From contig DCYB01000008.1 in the NCBI GenBank assembly GCA_002331385.1, positions 1 to 64,000 on the forward strand: a stretch of 64,000 nucleotides of DNA. The letters run 5' to 3'. Position numbers and translations under genes: made by a program. Each line of letters starts with the position of its first letter. The stretch's first letter is position 1. Source of the DNA: Comamonadaceae bacterium UBA2121 (GTDB lineage Bacteria > Pseudomonadota > Gammaproteobacteria > Burkholderiales > Burkholderiaceae_C). Of the stretch, positions 9,295 to 16,738 are shown piece by piece. The notes beneath the pieces are model-generated. The model made no database searches. It saw only the letters and a list, made by a program, of their open reading frames with translations, and was not told the DNA's origin.

Positions 9295-10283
9295 ACCTGC
9301 CTTTCCGCTTTCACGCTTTGCCGTTGATCCTGCTTGCCCTCGCGGGCTGCGCCTCGCAGGGCAAGCCGCCGCCGACCATCTCACTTGATGAGCCAGTGCT
9401 GGCCCAGCCGCTGCCCGAACCGCTCGCGCCGGTGGAAGTCGTCGCCGTCCCCGAGCCGCTGGCGTTGCCGGCGCAGTTGAAGCCACTGCCGGAGGTCGAT
9501 GCGGCCCCGGCTGCGCCGGAGCCAGCCGACGAGAAGGTACGTGTTTCCCGTGCCAACGCCGAGGCACGCATCGCACCCACACGCGAGGGCTACGTCAATG
9601 CTATCCAGGTGTGGCCTTTCACCGATGGTGCGCTTTATCAGGTCTATGCCTCGCCGGGGCGCGTGACCGTGGTTTCGCTCCAGCCGGGCGAGGAACTGGT
9701 GACGGTCGCCGCCGGCGATACCGTGCGCTGGATCGTGGGCGACACGTCCAGCGGCAGCAGCGACGCGCTGCGCGTCAATGTGCTGGTCAAGCCCATCCGC
9801 TCGGGCCTGAAAACCAATCTGGTCATCACCACCAGCCGGCGCACCTACCTGCTGGAGCTGACCTCGACGGAAAAGGCATGGATGGCCTCGGTATCCTGGG
9901 ACTATCCACGCGACCGGATGCTGGCCTTGCAGCGCCAGTCGCAGGCGGCCAGCGCCGCCGCGCCAGTCGATACCGGCCTGGCGTTGGAGAAGATCCGCTT
10001 CCGTTACGCGGTATCGGGCAGCAACCCGCCGTGGAAGCCGCTGCGTGCCTTCGATGACGGCGAGAAGGTCTATATCCAGTTTCCGGCGGGCATTGCCCAG
10101 GGCGAGCTGCCGCCGCTGTTCGTCATCGGCGTGCAGGGCGACGGGCAACTGGTGAATTATCGTTTCCGCTCGCCGTACTACATCGTGGATCGCCTGTTCG
10201 GCGCGGCCGAACTGCGGCTGGGCGGCGATGGCGGCGACGTGGTGCGTATCGAGCGCACCGATGGCGTGGCGCGGAGGAACTGA
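9291..10283 (+). CDS. trbG: TrbG outer-membrane channel protein (VirB9-like)
   Basis: A 330-aa secreted protein. The leader ends LLALAGC, a lipobox, so the mature protein may be a lipoprotein. The Pro-rich linker is followed by the VirB9/TrbG/CagX beta-rich domain (YQVYASPGRVTVVSLQPGE, then LVITTSRRTYLLEL). VirB9 forms the core complex with VirB7 and VirB10. The start is set by the ATGA overlap with trbF. Confidence 0.94.
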   Translation: MNLPFRFHALPLILLALAGCASQGKPPPTISLDEPVLAQPLPEPLAPVEVVAVPEPLALPAQLKPLPEVDAAPAAPEPADEKVRVSRANAEARIAPTREGYVNAIQVWPFTDGALYQVYASPGRVTVVSLQPGEELVTVAAGDTVRWIVGDTSSGSSDALRVNVLVKPIRSGLKTNLVITTSRRTYLLELTSTEKAWMASVSWDYPRDRMLALQRQSQAASAAAPVDTGLALEKIRFRYAVSGSNPPWKPLRAFDDGEKVYIQFPAGIAQGELPPLFVIGVQGDGQLVNYRFRSPYYIVDRLFGAAELRLGGDGGDVVRIERTDGVARRN

Positions 10284-10285
10284 CC

Positions 10286-11566
10286 ATGAGCCAGGATGAC
10301 ACTCCCGACCTCGCCGCTCCGCCGGCGGGCAAGGTGGCGCCCGAGGCTGTGGCGCTGCGTGCCCAGCCGCGTCCGGTCACGCGCCTGAACCGGCGCACGC
10401 TGGCCATCCTCGCGGGCGGCCTGTCGGTCGCCGTGCTTGGGGCCACGATCTGGTCGCTGCAACCGCATCGGCGCGGTACGGGCGAGCAAACCGAGCTTTA
10501 CAACGTCGATCGCGTCTCGAAGTCCGAAGGGCTGGATGCGCTACCGACGGACTACTCGAAGCTGCCGCCAGCCTTGCCGCACGATGTACCCGAGCTGGGG
10601 CCGCCGCTGCCGGGCGACCTCGGCCCGGTCATCGTGAAGTCGCAGCAGCCGGTGACAGCCGCCTACGCGGCTCCCGGCCACGACCCGAACGATGCGCTGC
10701 GCAAGGAAGCCGAAGCTGCCGCAGCATCGTCCGTGTTCTTCCGCTCGGGTGCGCAGGCGGCCGCGCCGGTCGCGCAGTCGCAGGCCGCCACCGCGCCGGG
10801 CTTCGCCGCCAATGCGGCGTTCGACCCGATGGCCGCCGGGCCGGCCTCGACGGCGGCCCAGCCTGCCGATCCGACCGCCGTGCAGAACCGGCAAGACCAG
10901 AAGGAGGCTTTCCTGAAAGGCGGCTCTACGGAAACCCGCAATTCCGGCAACCTGACCCTGCCGGCTTCGCCGTATCAGGTCATGGCCGGAACGGTGGTTG
11001 CCGGAGCGCTGGTGACGGGCATCAAGTCGGACTTGCCCGGCGACGTGATCGCCACTGTGACAGAGCCGGTCTATGACACGGCCACCGGGCGTTTCCTGCT
11101 GATCCCGCAGGGTTCGCGCATCCTGGGCAAATACAACAGCCAGGTCAGTTACGGGCAGAGCCGCGTTCAAGTCGTCTGGAATCGGATCATTCTGCCGGAC
11201 ACGTCTTCGTTGACGCTCGACAATCTGGCCGGCGCAGATCCGGCCGGCTATGCCGGCCTGGAAGACGATGTGGACTACCACTGGGGCCGCATCTTTGCCG
11301 GTGCGGCGCTGACGACCCTGCTGGGCGTCGGCGCCGAACTGGCCGCGCCGGAGAATCGACAAGATGGCGATCGCGTCATCATCGCCGGGCGTGACAGTTT
11401 GCAGGACACGGTGAATCAAATCGGCCAGGAAGTGACCCGGCGCAACCTCAACATCCAGCCCACCTTGACCCAACGGCCCGGCCTGCCGGTGCGGATCATC
11501 GTCAACCGCGACTTGGTGTTGCGGCCGTACCAGCCGCTGTTCTTCAATCGGGGGACTTCACGATGA
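10286..11566 (+). CDS. trbI: TrbI conjugal transfer protein (VirB10-like)
   Basis: A 426-aa protein with a short cytoplasmic N-terminus, one transmembrane helix at about residues 38-56, a long periplasmic Pro/Ala-rich spacer and the C-terminal VirB10 beta barrel (PYQVMAGTVVAGALVTGI ... LLIPQGSRILGKYNSQVSYGQ). VirB10 spans the envelope and senses the energy state of the channel. It starts 2 bp after trbG and overlaps the next gene by 4 bp. Confidence 0.95.
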   Translation: MSQDDTPDLAAPPAGKVAPEAVALRAQPRPVTRLNRRTLAILAGGLSVAVLGATIWSLQPHRRGTGEQTELYNVDRVSKSEGLDALPTDYSKLPPALPHDVPELGPPLPGDLGPVIVKSQQPVTAAYAAPGHDPNDALRKEAEAAAASSVFFRSGAQAAAPVAQSQAATAPGFAANAAFDPMAAGPASTAAQPADPTAVQNRQDQKEAFLKGGSTETRNSGNLTLPASPYQVMAGTVVAGALVTGIKSDLPGDVIATVTEPVYDTATGRFLLIPQGSRILGKYNSQVSYGQSRVQVVWNRIILPDTSSLTLDNLAGADPAGYAGLEDDVDYHWGRIFAGAALTTLLGVGAELAAPENRQDGDRVIIAGRDSLQDTVNQIGQEVTRRNLNIQPTLTQRPGLPVRIIVNRDLVLRPYQPLFFNRGTSR

Positions 11567-11808
11567 GCACAACCAAGAAGCTGCGGCTGGGGCCGCTGCC
11601 CAAGACCGAAAGCGTCAAGCTCACCTTTGCCTGCCCGGCCAGTCTTAAAACCGACCTCGACCGCTACGCCGCGCTGCACGCGCAGGCGTATGGCGAGGCA
11701 GTCGATGCGGCGACGCTGATCCCGCACATGCTGGAAGCGTTCATGGCGGGGGATCGGGGATTCAGAAAAGGAGGGGCAGGCAAGGCCGCCCCGCCGAAGC
11801 CGAGTTGA
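11563..11808 (+). CDS. DUF2274 small protein at the end of the trb operon
   Basis: An 81-aa protein beginning STTKKLRLGPLPKTESVKLTFACPASLK, which matches the DUF2274 family routinely found directly after trbI in Tn4371-like ICEs. The segment VKLTFACPASLKTDLDRYAALHA resembles a ribbon-helix-helix N-terminus, so DNA binding is possible but unproven. It overlaps trbI by 4 bp and is the last gene before the terminator. Confidence 0.85.
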   Translation: MSTTKKLRLGPLPKTESVKLTFACPASLKTDLDRYAALHAQAYGEAVDAATLIPHMLEAFMAGDRGFRKGGAGKAAPPKPS

Positions 11809-11841
11809 CGATGCGGACGCCTCTACCATCCGCCCACGATG

Positions 11842-11867
11842 AAAGCGCAGCCCAAGGGCTGCGCTTT
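11842..11867 (+). terminator. Hairpin after the trb operon
   Basis: A perfect 12-bp inverted repeat (AAAGCGCAGCCC, 2-nt centre, GGGCTGCGCTTT) lies 33 bp after the last trb-module gene. The 3' arm ends in TTT followed by CGCTTTG, a weak T-tract, so it is probably a terminator working in both directions. Confidence 0.75.
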
Positions 11868-12211
11868 CGCTTTGAGCGGTGGCTTGCGATAGGCCGGGCT
11901 ATGATGGCGGTGCGACCTTGCCCGCTCCGCCGCTCCTAGGCTTGCTACCGCGAAGCGCCTATGCGGCACCTAGCTCAAAACGCGGTAAGAGCACACCGAG
12001 GCCGAAATCTGGCCTAACCTATTGCCCCACAAGACCTTTCGTACCGTTGCATGTCCGCACTAACGACTTGACAGCGGACATTTTTTATTTGTGCGAGGCA
12101 CCTCCCCCTTGCCATTGGCCGCGCCAATTCGTGCCGACTGATTCCGAAAGTCCGCCGAAAGACTTTCCCCACTTTCAAATCCTTTATGCCGCGCAGGGTC
12201 CTGAGTGATAA
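11868..12211. other. Gene-free stretch, probable ICE-chromosome junction
   Basis: I see no convincing gene here. A 109-codon open frame (11,879-12,208) exists but has no ribosome binding site or family resemblance, and its Pro/Ser/Arg-rich composition looks like random GC-rich DNA. The stretch is less GC-rich around 12,060-12,100 and contains TTTTTTAT at 12,081-12,088, one base from the 8-bp core TTTTTCAT described for Tn4371 integration. A short palindrome ATTGGC-CGC-GCCAAT lies at 12,114-12,128. The boundary cannot be set without the other end of the element. Confidence 0.4.
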
Positions 12212-12212
12212 T

Positions 12213-12232
12213 TGACGTTTACGTTAACGTCA
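12213..12232. promoter_or_regulatory. LiuR-like (MerR family) palindromic operator
   Basis: TGACGTTTACGTTAACGTCA is a 20-bp palindrome with only one asymmetric base pair. It closely resembles operators of LiuR-type MerR regulators (core TTTACGTnnACGTAAA), which control branched-chain amino acid and fatty acid catabolism in proteobacteria. It sits 21 bp upstream of the SDR start codon, where it would overlap the promoter or leader. Confidence 0.6.
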
Positions 12233-12253
12233 CCAACCTCTCAGGAGACTGTA

Positions 12254-13012
12254 GTGGAAATCAAGGGCAAGGTATTCATCGTTACCGGCGGCGCATCGGG
12301 TCTGGGCGAAGGCGCTGCACGCATGCTGGCCAGTCGCGGCGCACATGTCGTCATCGCCGACATGCAAGCGGACAAGGGCGAAGCCATCGCCAAGGAAATC
12401 AACGGCAGCTTCGTCAAGTGCGACGTGACCAGCGAAGACGACGGCAAGGCCGTGGTTGCCCAAGCTACGTCCGTCGGCAAGCTGATGGGACTGGTGAACT
12501 GCGCCGGCATCGCTCCGGCTGAAAAAACCGTGGGCAAGAACGGCGCGCATTCGTTGGTGCTGTTCTCCAAGGTGATCCAGGTGAACCTGATCGGCAGCTT
12601 CAACATGATCCGCCTCGCCGCCGAAGCCATGTGCAAGAACGAACCGGAATCGACGGGCGAGCGCGGCGTGCTCATCTCCACCGCCAGCGTCGCCGCTTAT
12701 GACGGCCAGATCGGCCAGGTCGCCTACGCAGCCTCCAAGGGCGGCGTGGTCGGCATGACACTACCCATCGCCCGCGATCTTGCGCGCAACGGCATTCGCA
12801 ACATGACCATCGCTCCCGGCATCTTCGGCACCCCCATGCTGTTCGGAATGCCACAAGAAGTGCAAGACGCACTCGCCGCAGGCGTGCCCTTCCCCAGCCG
12901 CCTCGGCAAGCCCGAAGACTATGCCAAGCTGGCCTGCCACATCATCGAGAACGACATGCTCAATGGTGAAGTCATCCGTCTCGACGGCGCCATCCGCATG
13001 GCACCCAAGTGA
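12254..13012 (+). CDS. Short-chain dehydrogenase, 3-hydroxyacyl-CoA dehydrogenase type 2-like
   Basis: A 252-aa classical SDR that starts with GTG, chosen because AGGAGA lies 5 bp upstream and the product begins at the Rossmann strand (VEIKGKVFIVTGGASGLG). It shows the TGGASGLG cofactor motif (about residues 11-18), NCAG (about 86-89), the active-site Ser in STASVAAYDG and YAASK as the Tyr-Lys pair. The pattern resembles HSD10/3-hydroxy-2-methylbutyryl-CoA dehydrogenase, which acts on isoleucine and fatty acyl-CoA intermediates using NAD. The LiuR-like operator upstream agrees with that role. Substrate is inferred. Confidence 0.82.
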   Translation: MEIKGKVFIVTGGASGLGEGAARMLASRGAHVVIADMQADKGEAIAKEINGSFVKCDVTSEDDGKAVVAQATSVGKLMGLVNCAGIAPAEKTVGKNGAHSLVLFSKVIQVNLIGSFNMIRLAAEAMCKNEPESTGERGVLISTASVAAYDGQIGQVAYAASKGGVVGMTLPIARDLARNGIRNMTIAPGIFGTPMLFGMPQEVQDALAAGVPFPSRLGKPEDYAKLACHIIENDMLNGEVIRLDGAIRMAPK

Positions 13013-13189
13013 TCGAATAGGAAGCTTGACCGTCAGTCCCCGAACTTGTTGCGTACCTTGAGCCTGACGGGGGCTGCATCCAGACCGCGATTTGCACACT
13101 GCGGTGCAGCCACAGTCAGCCCATTCGCCGACGCAACGCTCTTCCGCATCAAGCATCAGGCACGGCGGGATTGCCCGCAGCCACCAACA

Positions 13190-13226
13190 AAAAAGCGATG
13201 CATGTCATGAACATGCATCGCTTTTT
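13190..13226 (-). terminator. Terminator of the downstream tRNA array
   Basis: A perfect 15-bp inverted repeat (arms 13,190-13,204 and 13,212-13,226, loop 7 nt) has an A-tract on the left and a T-tract on the right. Read on the minus strand it follows the tRNA-Asp by 8 bp and ends in TTTTT, as an intrinsic terminator. It could also stop + strand transcription. Confidence 0.85.
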
Positions 13227-13234
13227 CTTGAATC

Positions 13235-13311
13235 TGGCGGAGTGGACGGGACTCGAACCCGCGACCCCCGGCGTGACAGGCCGGTATTCTAACCAACTGA
13301 ACTACCACTCC
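13235..13311 (-). tRNA. tRNA-Asp (GTC), copy 1
   Basis: 77 nt including an encoded CCA. The minus strand begins GGAGTGGTAGTTCAGTTGG and has anticodon GTC in CCTGTCACG, with TTCGAGTC in the T-loop. The acceptor stem GGAGTGG pairs with CCACTCC. It is last in its array. Confidence 0.97.
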
Positions 13312-13362
13312 TGGCAGGAAGCTATTGCAATCGCTCTTGCGAGCTTTCAAGTGCTTCAAACT

Positions 13363-13438
13363 TGGCGACCCTACGGGGATTCGAACCCCGGTACTCACCG
13401 TGAAAGGGTGATGTCCTAGGCCTCTAGACGATAGGGTC
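13363..13438 (-). tRNA. tRNA-Glu (TTC), copy 1
   Basis: 76 nt including CCA. The minus strand begins GACCCTATCGTCTAGAGGCC, with anticodon TTC in CCTTTCACG and a GGTTCGAATCC T-arm. The acceptor arms GACCCTA and TAGGGTC pair fully. Confidence 0.97.
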
Positions 13439-13453
13439 AAAACCTGGAATTTT

Positions 13454-13529
<76 letters not shown>

Positions 13530-13574
13530 TTGGTGTTTTCGTGCCGTCATTCGCCCTTCGGAGAATGTCTGCAC

Positions 13575-13612
13575 CAAAACAAAACGGGCCACCTTTGAGG
13601 GGATGACCCGTT
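13575..13612 (-). terminator. Terminator between the two tRNA arrays
   Basis: On the minus strand an 11-bp stem (13,583-13,612, two or three G-U pairs, 8-nt loop) is followed by TTGTTTT. It lies 13 bp after tRNA-Asp copy 2, so the upstream array has its own terminator and the downstream array should need either readthrough or its own promoter. Confidence 0.8.
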
Positions 13613-13625
13613 ACTGGTCAATCTG

Positions 13626-13702
13626 TGGCGGAGTGGACGGGACTCGAACCCGCGACCCCCGGCGTGACAGGCCGGTATTCTAACCAACTGAACTACCACT
13701 CC
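13626..13702 (-). tRNA. tRNA-Asp (GTC), copy 2
   Basis: Identical in sequence to the copy 391 bp to the left: 77 nt with encoded CCA and anticodon GTC. It is the last gene of the promoter-proximal array. Confidence 0.97.
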
Positions 13703-13753
13703 TGGCAGGAAGCTATTGCATTCGCTCTTGCGAGCTTTCAAGTGCTTCAAACT

Positions 13754-13829
13754 TGGCGACCCTACGGGGATTCGAACCCCGGTACTCACCGTGAAAGGGT
13801 GATGTCCTAGGCCTCTAGACGATAGGGTC
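13754..13829 (-). tRNA. tRNA-Glu (TTC), copy 2
   Basis: Identical to the first copy: 76 nt, anticodon TTC, CCA encoded. It is the middle gene of the promoter-proximal array. Confidence 0.97.
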
Positions 13830-13844
13830 AAAACCTAGAATTCT

Positions 13845-13920
<76 letters not shown>

Positions 13921-13977
13921 AAAATTCCGCTTCTGACGTAAATTACTTTGTAACCGCCGTCATCTGCTGAGCTTCGA

Positions 13978-14007
13978 ATTATATACAGATTTTCAGGCGG
14001 TTTTCAA
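13978..14007 (-). promoter_or_regulatory. Probable sigma-70 promoter of the tRNA cluster
   Basis: On the minus strand TTGAAA (14,007-14,002) and TATAAT (13,983-13,978) are separated by 18 bp. The -35 box lies within the last codons of gltX and the -10 box just after its stop. The match to consensus (5/6 and 6/6) and the position ahead of six tRNA genes make this a strong candidate. Confidence 0.65.
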
Positions 14008-15402
14008 ATACTTCAAAACTTTTTCGCGACCGAGCAGTTCCAGCACCGCGTCCACTGATGGCGTGTGCGCGGTGCCCAGCACCAGCACGCGCACCGGCAT
14101 GGCCAGTTGCGGCATCTTTGCGCCCTGCTCCTTGAGCACTTGCTTGATCGCGGCGCTGATGGCGTCCTTGTTCCATTCCACTTTTTCCATGGCGTCGGCG
14201 AACGCGCTCAAAAGGGGTTTGGCGGCATCGGTCACATGCTTGGCGAGATCGTCTGCATTGCGGTCGATGTCGTCCTGATAGAAGAGCTTGGCCCAGTTGG
14301 CCAGATCCACCAGCGTCTCACAGCGATCCTTGAACAGGCCCGTGATGCGCACGAGTCGATCGTCCGCATCGAGCTGCGCCTCGCTCACACCGGCTTGCAG
14401 CACGAAGGGGCGCAACAGGCGCGCCAGCTCGGCATCGTCCATGAGCTTCATGTGCTGGGCGTTCACCCAGCGCAGCTTGGCTTCGTCGAACTGGCCCGCA
14501 CTGCGACCCAGATGGTCGAGGTTGAACCAGTCGAGGAACTGCTGGCGCGAGAAGATTTCATCGTCGCCGTGGCTCCAGCCGAGGCGTGCCAGATAGTTCA
14601 CCATCGCATCGGGCAGATAGCCTTCGTCGCGATACTGCGTGACGGCCTTCGCGCCGTTGCGCTTGCTCATCTTCTCGCCCTGCTCGTTCAGCACGGTGGG
14701 CAGGTGCGCAAACACCGGCACGTGGGCGCCGAGTGCTTCGAAAATATGGATCTGGCGCGGCGTGTTGTTGACGTGGTCGTCGCCACGGATCACGTGGGTG
14801 ATGTGCATGTCCATATCGTCCACGCACACGCAGAAGTTGTAGGTGGGCGTGCCATCCGGGCGCGCAATCACCAGATCGTCCAGTTCGGAGTTCTGGAATT
14901 CGATGCGGCCCTTGCACTTGTCCTCCCATGCGACCACACCGCCCTTGGGCGTCTTGAAGCGCAGCACGGGCTTCACACCTTCAGGAACGGGCGGCAGCAC
15001 CTTGCCGTCTTCGGGCCTCCAGGTGCCGTCATAGCGCGGCTTTTCCTTGTTCGCCATCTGGCGCTCGCGCAGTGCGTCGAGCTCTTGCACGCTCATGTAG
15101 CACGGATAGACGAAGCCCTTGGCCTGCAGCTGCGCCAGCACTTCCTTGTAGCGGTCCATGCGCTGCATCTGGTAGAACGGGCCTTCATCGGGCGTGAGTT
15201 CCAGCCAGCGCATGCCTTCCAGAATGACGTCCACCGACGCCTGCGTGGAGCGTTCGAGATCGGTGTCTTCGATACGCAGGATGAAGTCACCCTGATTCGC
15301 GCGCGCAAACGCCCACGGATAGAGGGCGGAGCGGATGTTGCCAAGGTGAATGAAGCCTGTCGGTGACGGGGCAAAACGGGTACGTACTTTTTCTTGTGTC
15401 AT
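13993..15402 (-). CDS. gltX: Glutamyl-tRNA synthetase
   Basis: A 469-aa class I aminoacyl-tRNA synthetase that charges tRNA-Glu. The HIGH-type signature is at residues 12-22 (PSPTGFIHLGN) and KMSKR lies near residue 245, followed by the helical anticodon-binding domain. I chose the Met of MTQEKVRTRFAPSP as start because the motif normally begins 10-12 residues in; the frame extends 8 codons further upstream, over the end of metZ. It is followed on the same strand by two tRNA-Glu genes, its substrates. Confidence 0.96.
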   Translation of the reverse strand: MTQEKVRTRFAPSPTGFIHLGNIRSALYPWAFARANQGDFILRIEDTDLERSTQASVDVILEGMRWLELTPDEGPFYQMQRMDRYKEVLAQLQAKGFVYPCYMSVQELDALRERQMANKEKPRYDGTWRPEDGKVLPPVPEGVKPVLRFKTPKGGVVAWEDKCKGRIEFQNSELDDLVIARPDGTPTYNFCVCVDDMDMHITHVIRGDDHVNNTPRQIHIFEALGAHVPVFAHLPTVLNEQGEKMSKRNGAKAVTQYRDEGYLPDAMVNYLARLGWSHGDDEIFSRQQFLDWFNLDHLGRSAGQFDEAKLRWVNAQHMKLMDDAELARLLRPFVLQAGVSEAQLDADDRLVRITGLFKDRCETLVDLANWAKLFYQDDIDRNADDLAKHVTDAAKPLLSAFADAMEKVEWNKDAISAAIKQVLKEQGAKMPQLAMPVRVLVLGTAHTPSVDAVLELLGREKVLKYLKTA

Positions 15403-15403
15403 G

Positions 15404-16618
15404 TCACACCAGTGTATCGAGTCCACGGGAGAGATCGGCCTTGAGATCGTCGAGATCCTCCAGACCCACGGAGACGCGCACCAGTCCCTGGCCCACTCCC
15501 GCAGCCTGACGCTGCGCTTCGGTCAGCCGACCGTGCGAGGTGCTGGCAGGATGGGTGATGGTAGTCTTCACGTCGCCCAGATTGGCGGTGATGCTGCACA
15601 CGCGTGTGCTGTCGATCACATGGAAGGCGTTGGCGCGCATCTGCTCCGCGCCCTCGCCCACCACGTCGAATGCCAGCACCGCGCCGCCCATGCCATTTTG
15701 CTGGCGCATGGCGAGTTCGTGCTGCGGATGGGTGGGCAAGCCGGGATAGTGCACATGCGCCACCTTGGGGTGCGCTTGCAGCCAGGTGGCCAACTCCAGC
15801 GCCGCGGCGCTTTGCGCCTTGACGCGCACGGCCAGCGTTTCCAGTCCCTTGAGCACAACCCACGCATTGAACGGCGCAATGTTCAGGCCGCCGCTGCGCA
15901 GGAACGTGCCCATCACCTTGTCCACCAGCGCGACGGTGCCGCAGACGGCACCGGCCATGACGCGGCCTTGTCCGTCGAGGAACTTGGTGCCGGAATGCAC
16001 GACGATGTCCGCGCCGAATTGGGCAGGCCGTTGCAGCACGGGCGAGGCGAAGCTGTTATCGACGGCCAGCAAGGCGCCATGCGCGTGGGCGATCTCGGCC
16101 AGCGCGGCGATGTCGCACAGATCCGTCAGCGGATTGGTCGGGGTTTCTGCAAACAGCAGTCGGGTGTTGGGGCGCACCGCATCTTTCCACGCCTGCACAT
16201 CGGTCTGCGCAACAAACGTGGTTTCCACTCCGAAGCGCGCCATCTCGGTTCCAAGCAACTTGATCGTGGAGCCGAACATGGATTGCGAGCAGATCACGTG
16301 ATCGCCCGTCTTCAACGTGGTGAGCGCCACCAGCAGGATGGCCGACATGCCGGTGGTCGTTGCCACCGCACATTCCGTACCCTCCATGGCCGCCAGCCGC
16401 TTTTCAAAGCTGGTGACGGTGGGGTTGCTGGTGCGGCTGTAGGTGTAGCCGTCTTCCTCGTTGGCAAAGCGCCGCGCGGCGGTAGCGCAGTCGGGCTGCA
16501 CGAAGCTGCTGGTCATGTACAGCGCTTCGCTGTGCTCGCCCCACTGGCTGCGGTCGATGGCTTCGCGCACCGCGAGCGTATCGGGGTGCAGACCTTGCGG
16601 CAATGTTCTGTCGGTCAC
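15404..16618 (-). CDS. metZ: O-succinylhomoserine sulfhydrylase
   Basis: A 404-aa PLP enzyme of the Cys/Met metabolism family that makes homocysteine from O-succinylhomoserine and sulfide in methionine synthesis. The PLP lysine is K212 in HSGTKFLDGQGR. Further family blocks are YTYSRTSNPTV near residue 59 and ITANLGDVKTTITHPASTSH near 345. MetZ rather than MetB is favoured by the N-terminal pattern (GLHPDTLAVREAI...SEALYMTSSFV) and by the usual betaproteobacterial order purF-metZ. It ends 1 bp before the gltX start. Confidence 0.88.
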   Translation of the reverse strand: MTDRTLPQGLHPDTLAVREAIDRSQWGEHSEALYMTSSFVQPDCATAARRFANEEDGYTYSRTSNPTVTSFEKRLAAMEGTECAVATTTGMSAILLVALTTLKTGDHVICSQSMFGSTIKLLGTEMARFGVETTFVAQTDVQAWKDAVRPNTRLLFAETPTNPLTDLCDIAALAEIAHAHGALLAVDNSFASPVLQRPAQFGADIVVHSGTKFLDGQGRVMAGAVCGTVALVDKVMGTFLRSGGLNIAPFNAWVVLKGLETLAVRVKAQSAAALELATWLQAHPKVAHVHYPGLPTHPQHELAMRQQNGMGGAVLAFDVVGEGAEQMRANAFHVIDSTRVCSITANLGDVKTTITHPASTSHGRLTEAQRQAAGVGQGLVRVSVGLEDLDDLKADLSRGLDTLV

Positions 16619-16697
16619 TTGGATAGATCCTTGCTGGTTCTGTGACCGCCAATGTCCGGCATTGACGGCAGTGCGTCACTACCAGATTGGCGCACTT

Positions 16698-16722
16698 CAA
16701 AAGGCCGGGCGCGCAGCGCCCG
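16698..16722 (-). terminator. Hairpin after purF
   Basis: On the minus strand the stem CGGGCGC-TGC-GCGCCCG is followed by GCCTTTTG. It lies 17 bp past the purF stop and before metZ, so metZ probably also has its own promoter or is expressed by readthrough. Confidence 0.6.
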
Positions 16723-16738
16723 CGTTGGCAGAGAACGG

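Larger units (their letters stand above)
1..11867 (+). mobile_element. Right part of a Tn4371-like integrative conjugative element (trb module)
   Basis: The first 11.8 kb is an unbroken co-oriented run of conjugation genes: traG (partial), CopG-type gene, trbB, C, D, E, J, K, L, F, G, I and a DUF2274-type gene. This order, without trbH and with a CopG gene between traG and trbB, is typical of Tn4371-family ICEs, where trbI lies next to the right attachment site. The integrase, relaxase and cargo would lie to the left, outside the window. The exact right end is not resolved; I end the feature at the terminator after the last element gene. Confidence 0.75.

Noticed and set aside
11879..12208. 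A 109-codon open frame after the trb terminator
   Set aside because: No ribosome binding site, no recognisable motif, and composition like translated non-coding GC-rich DNA.
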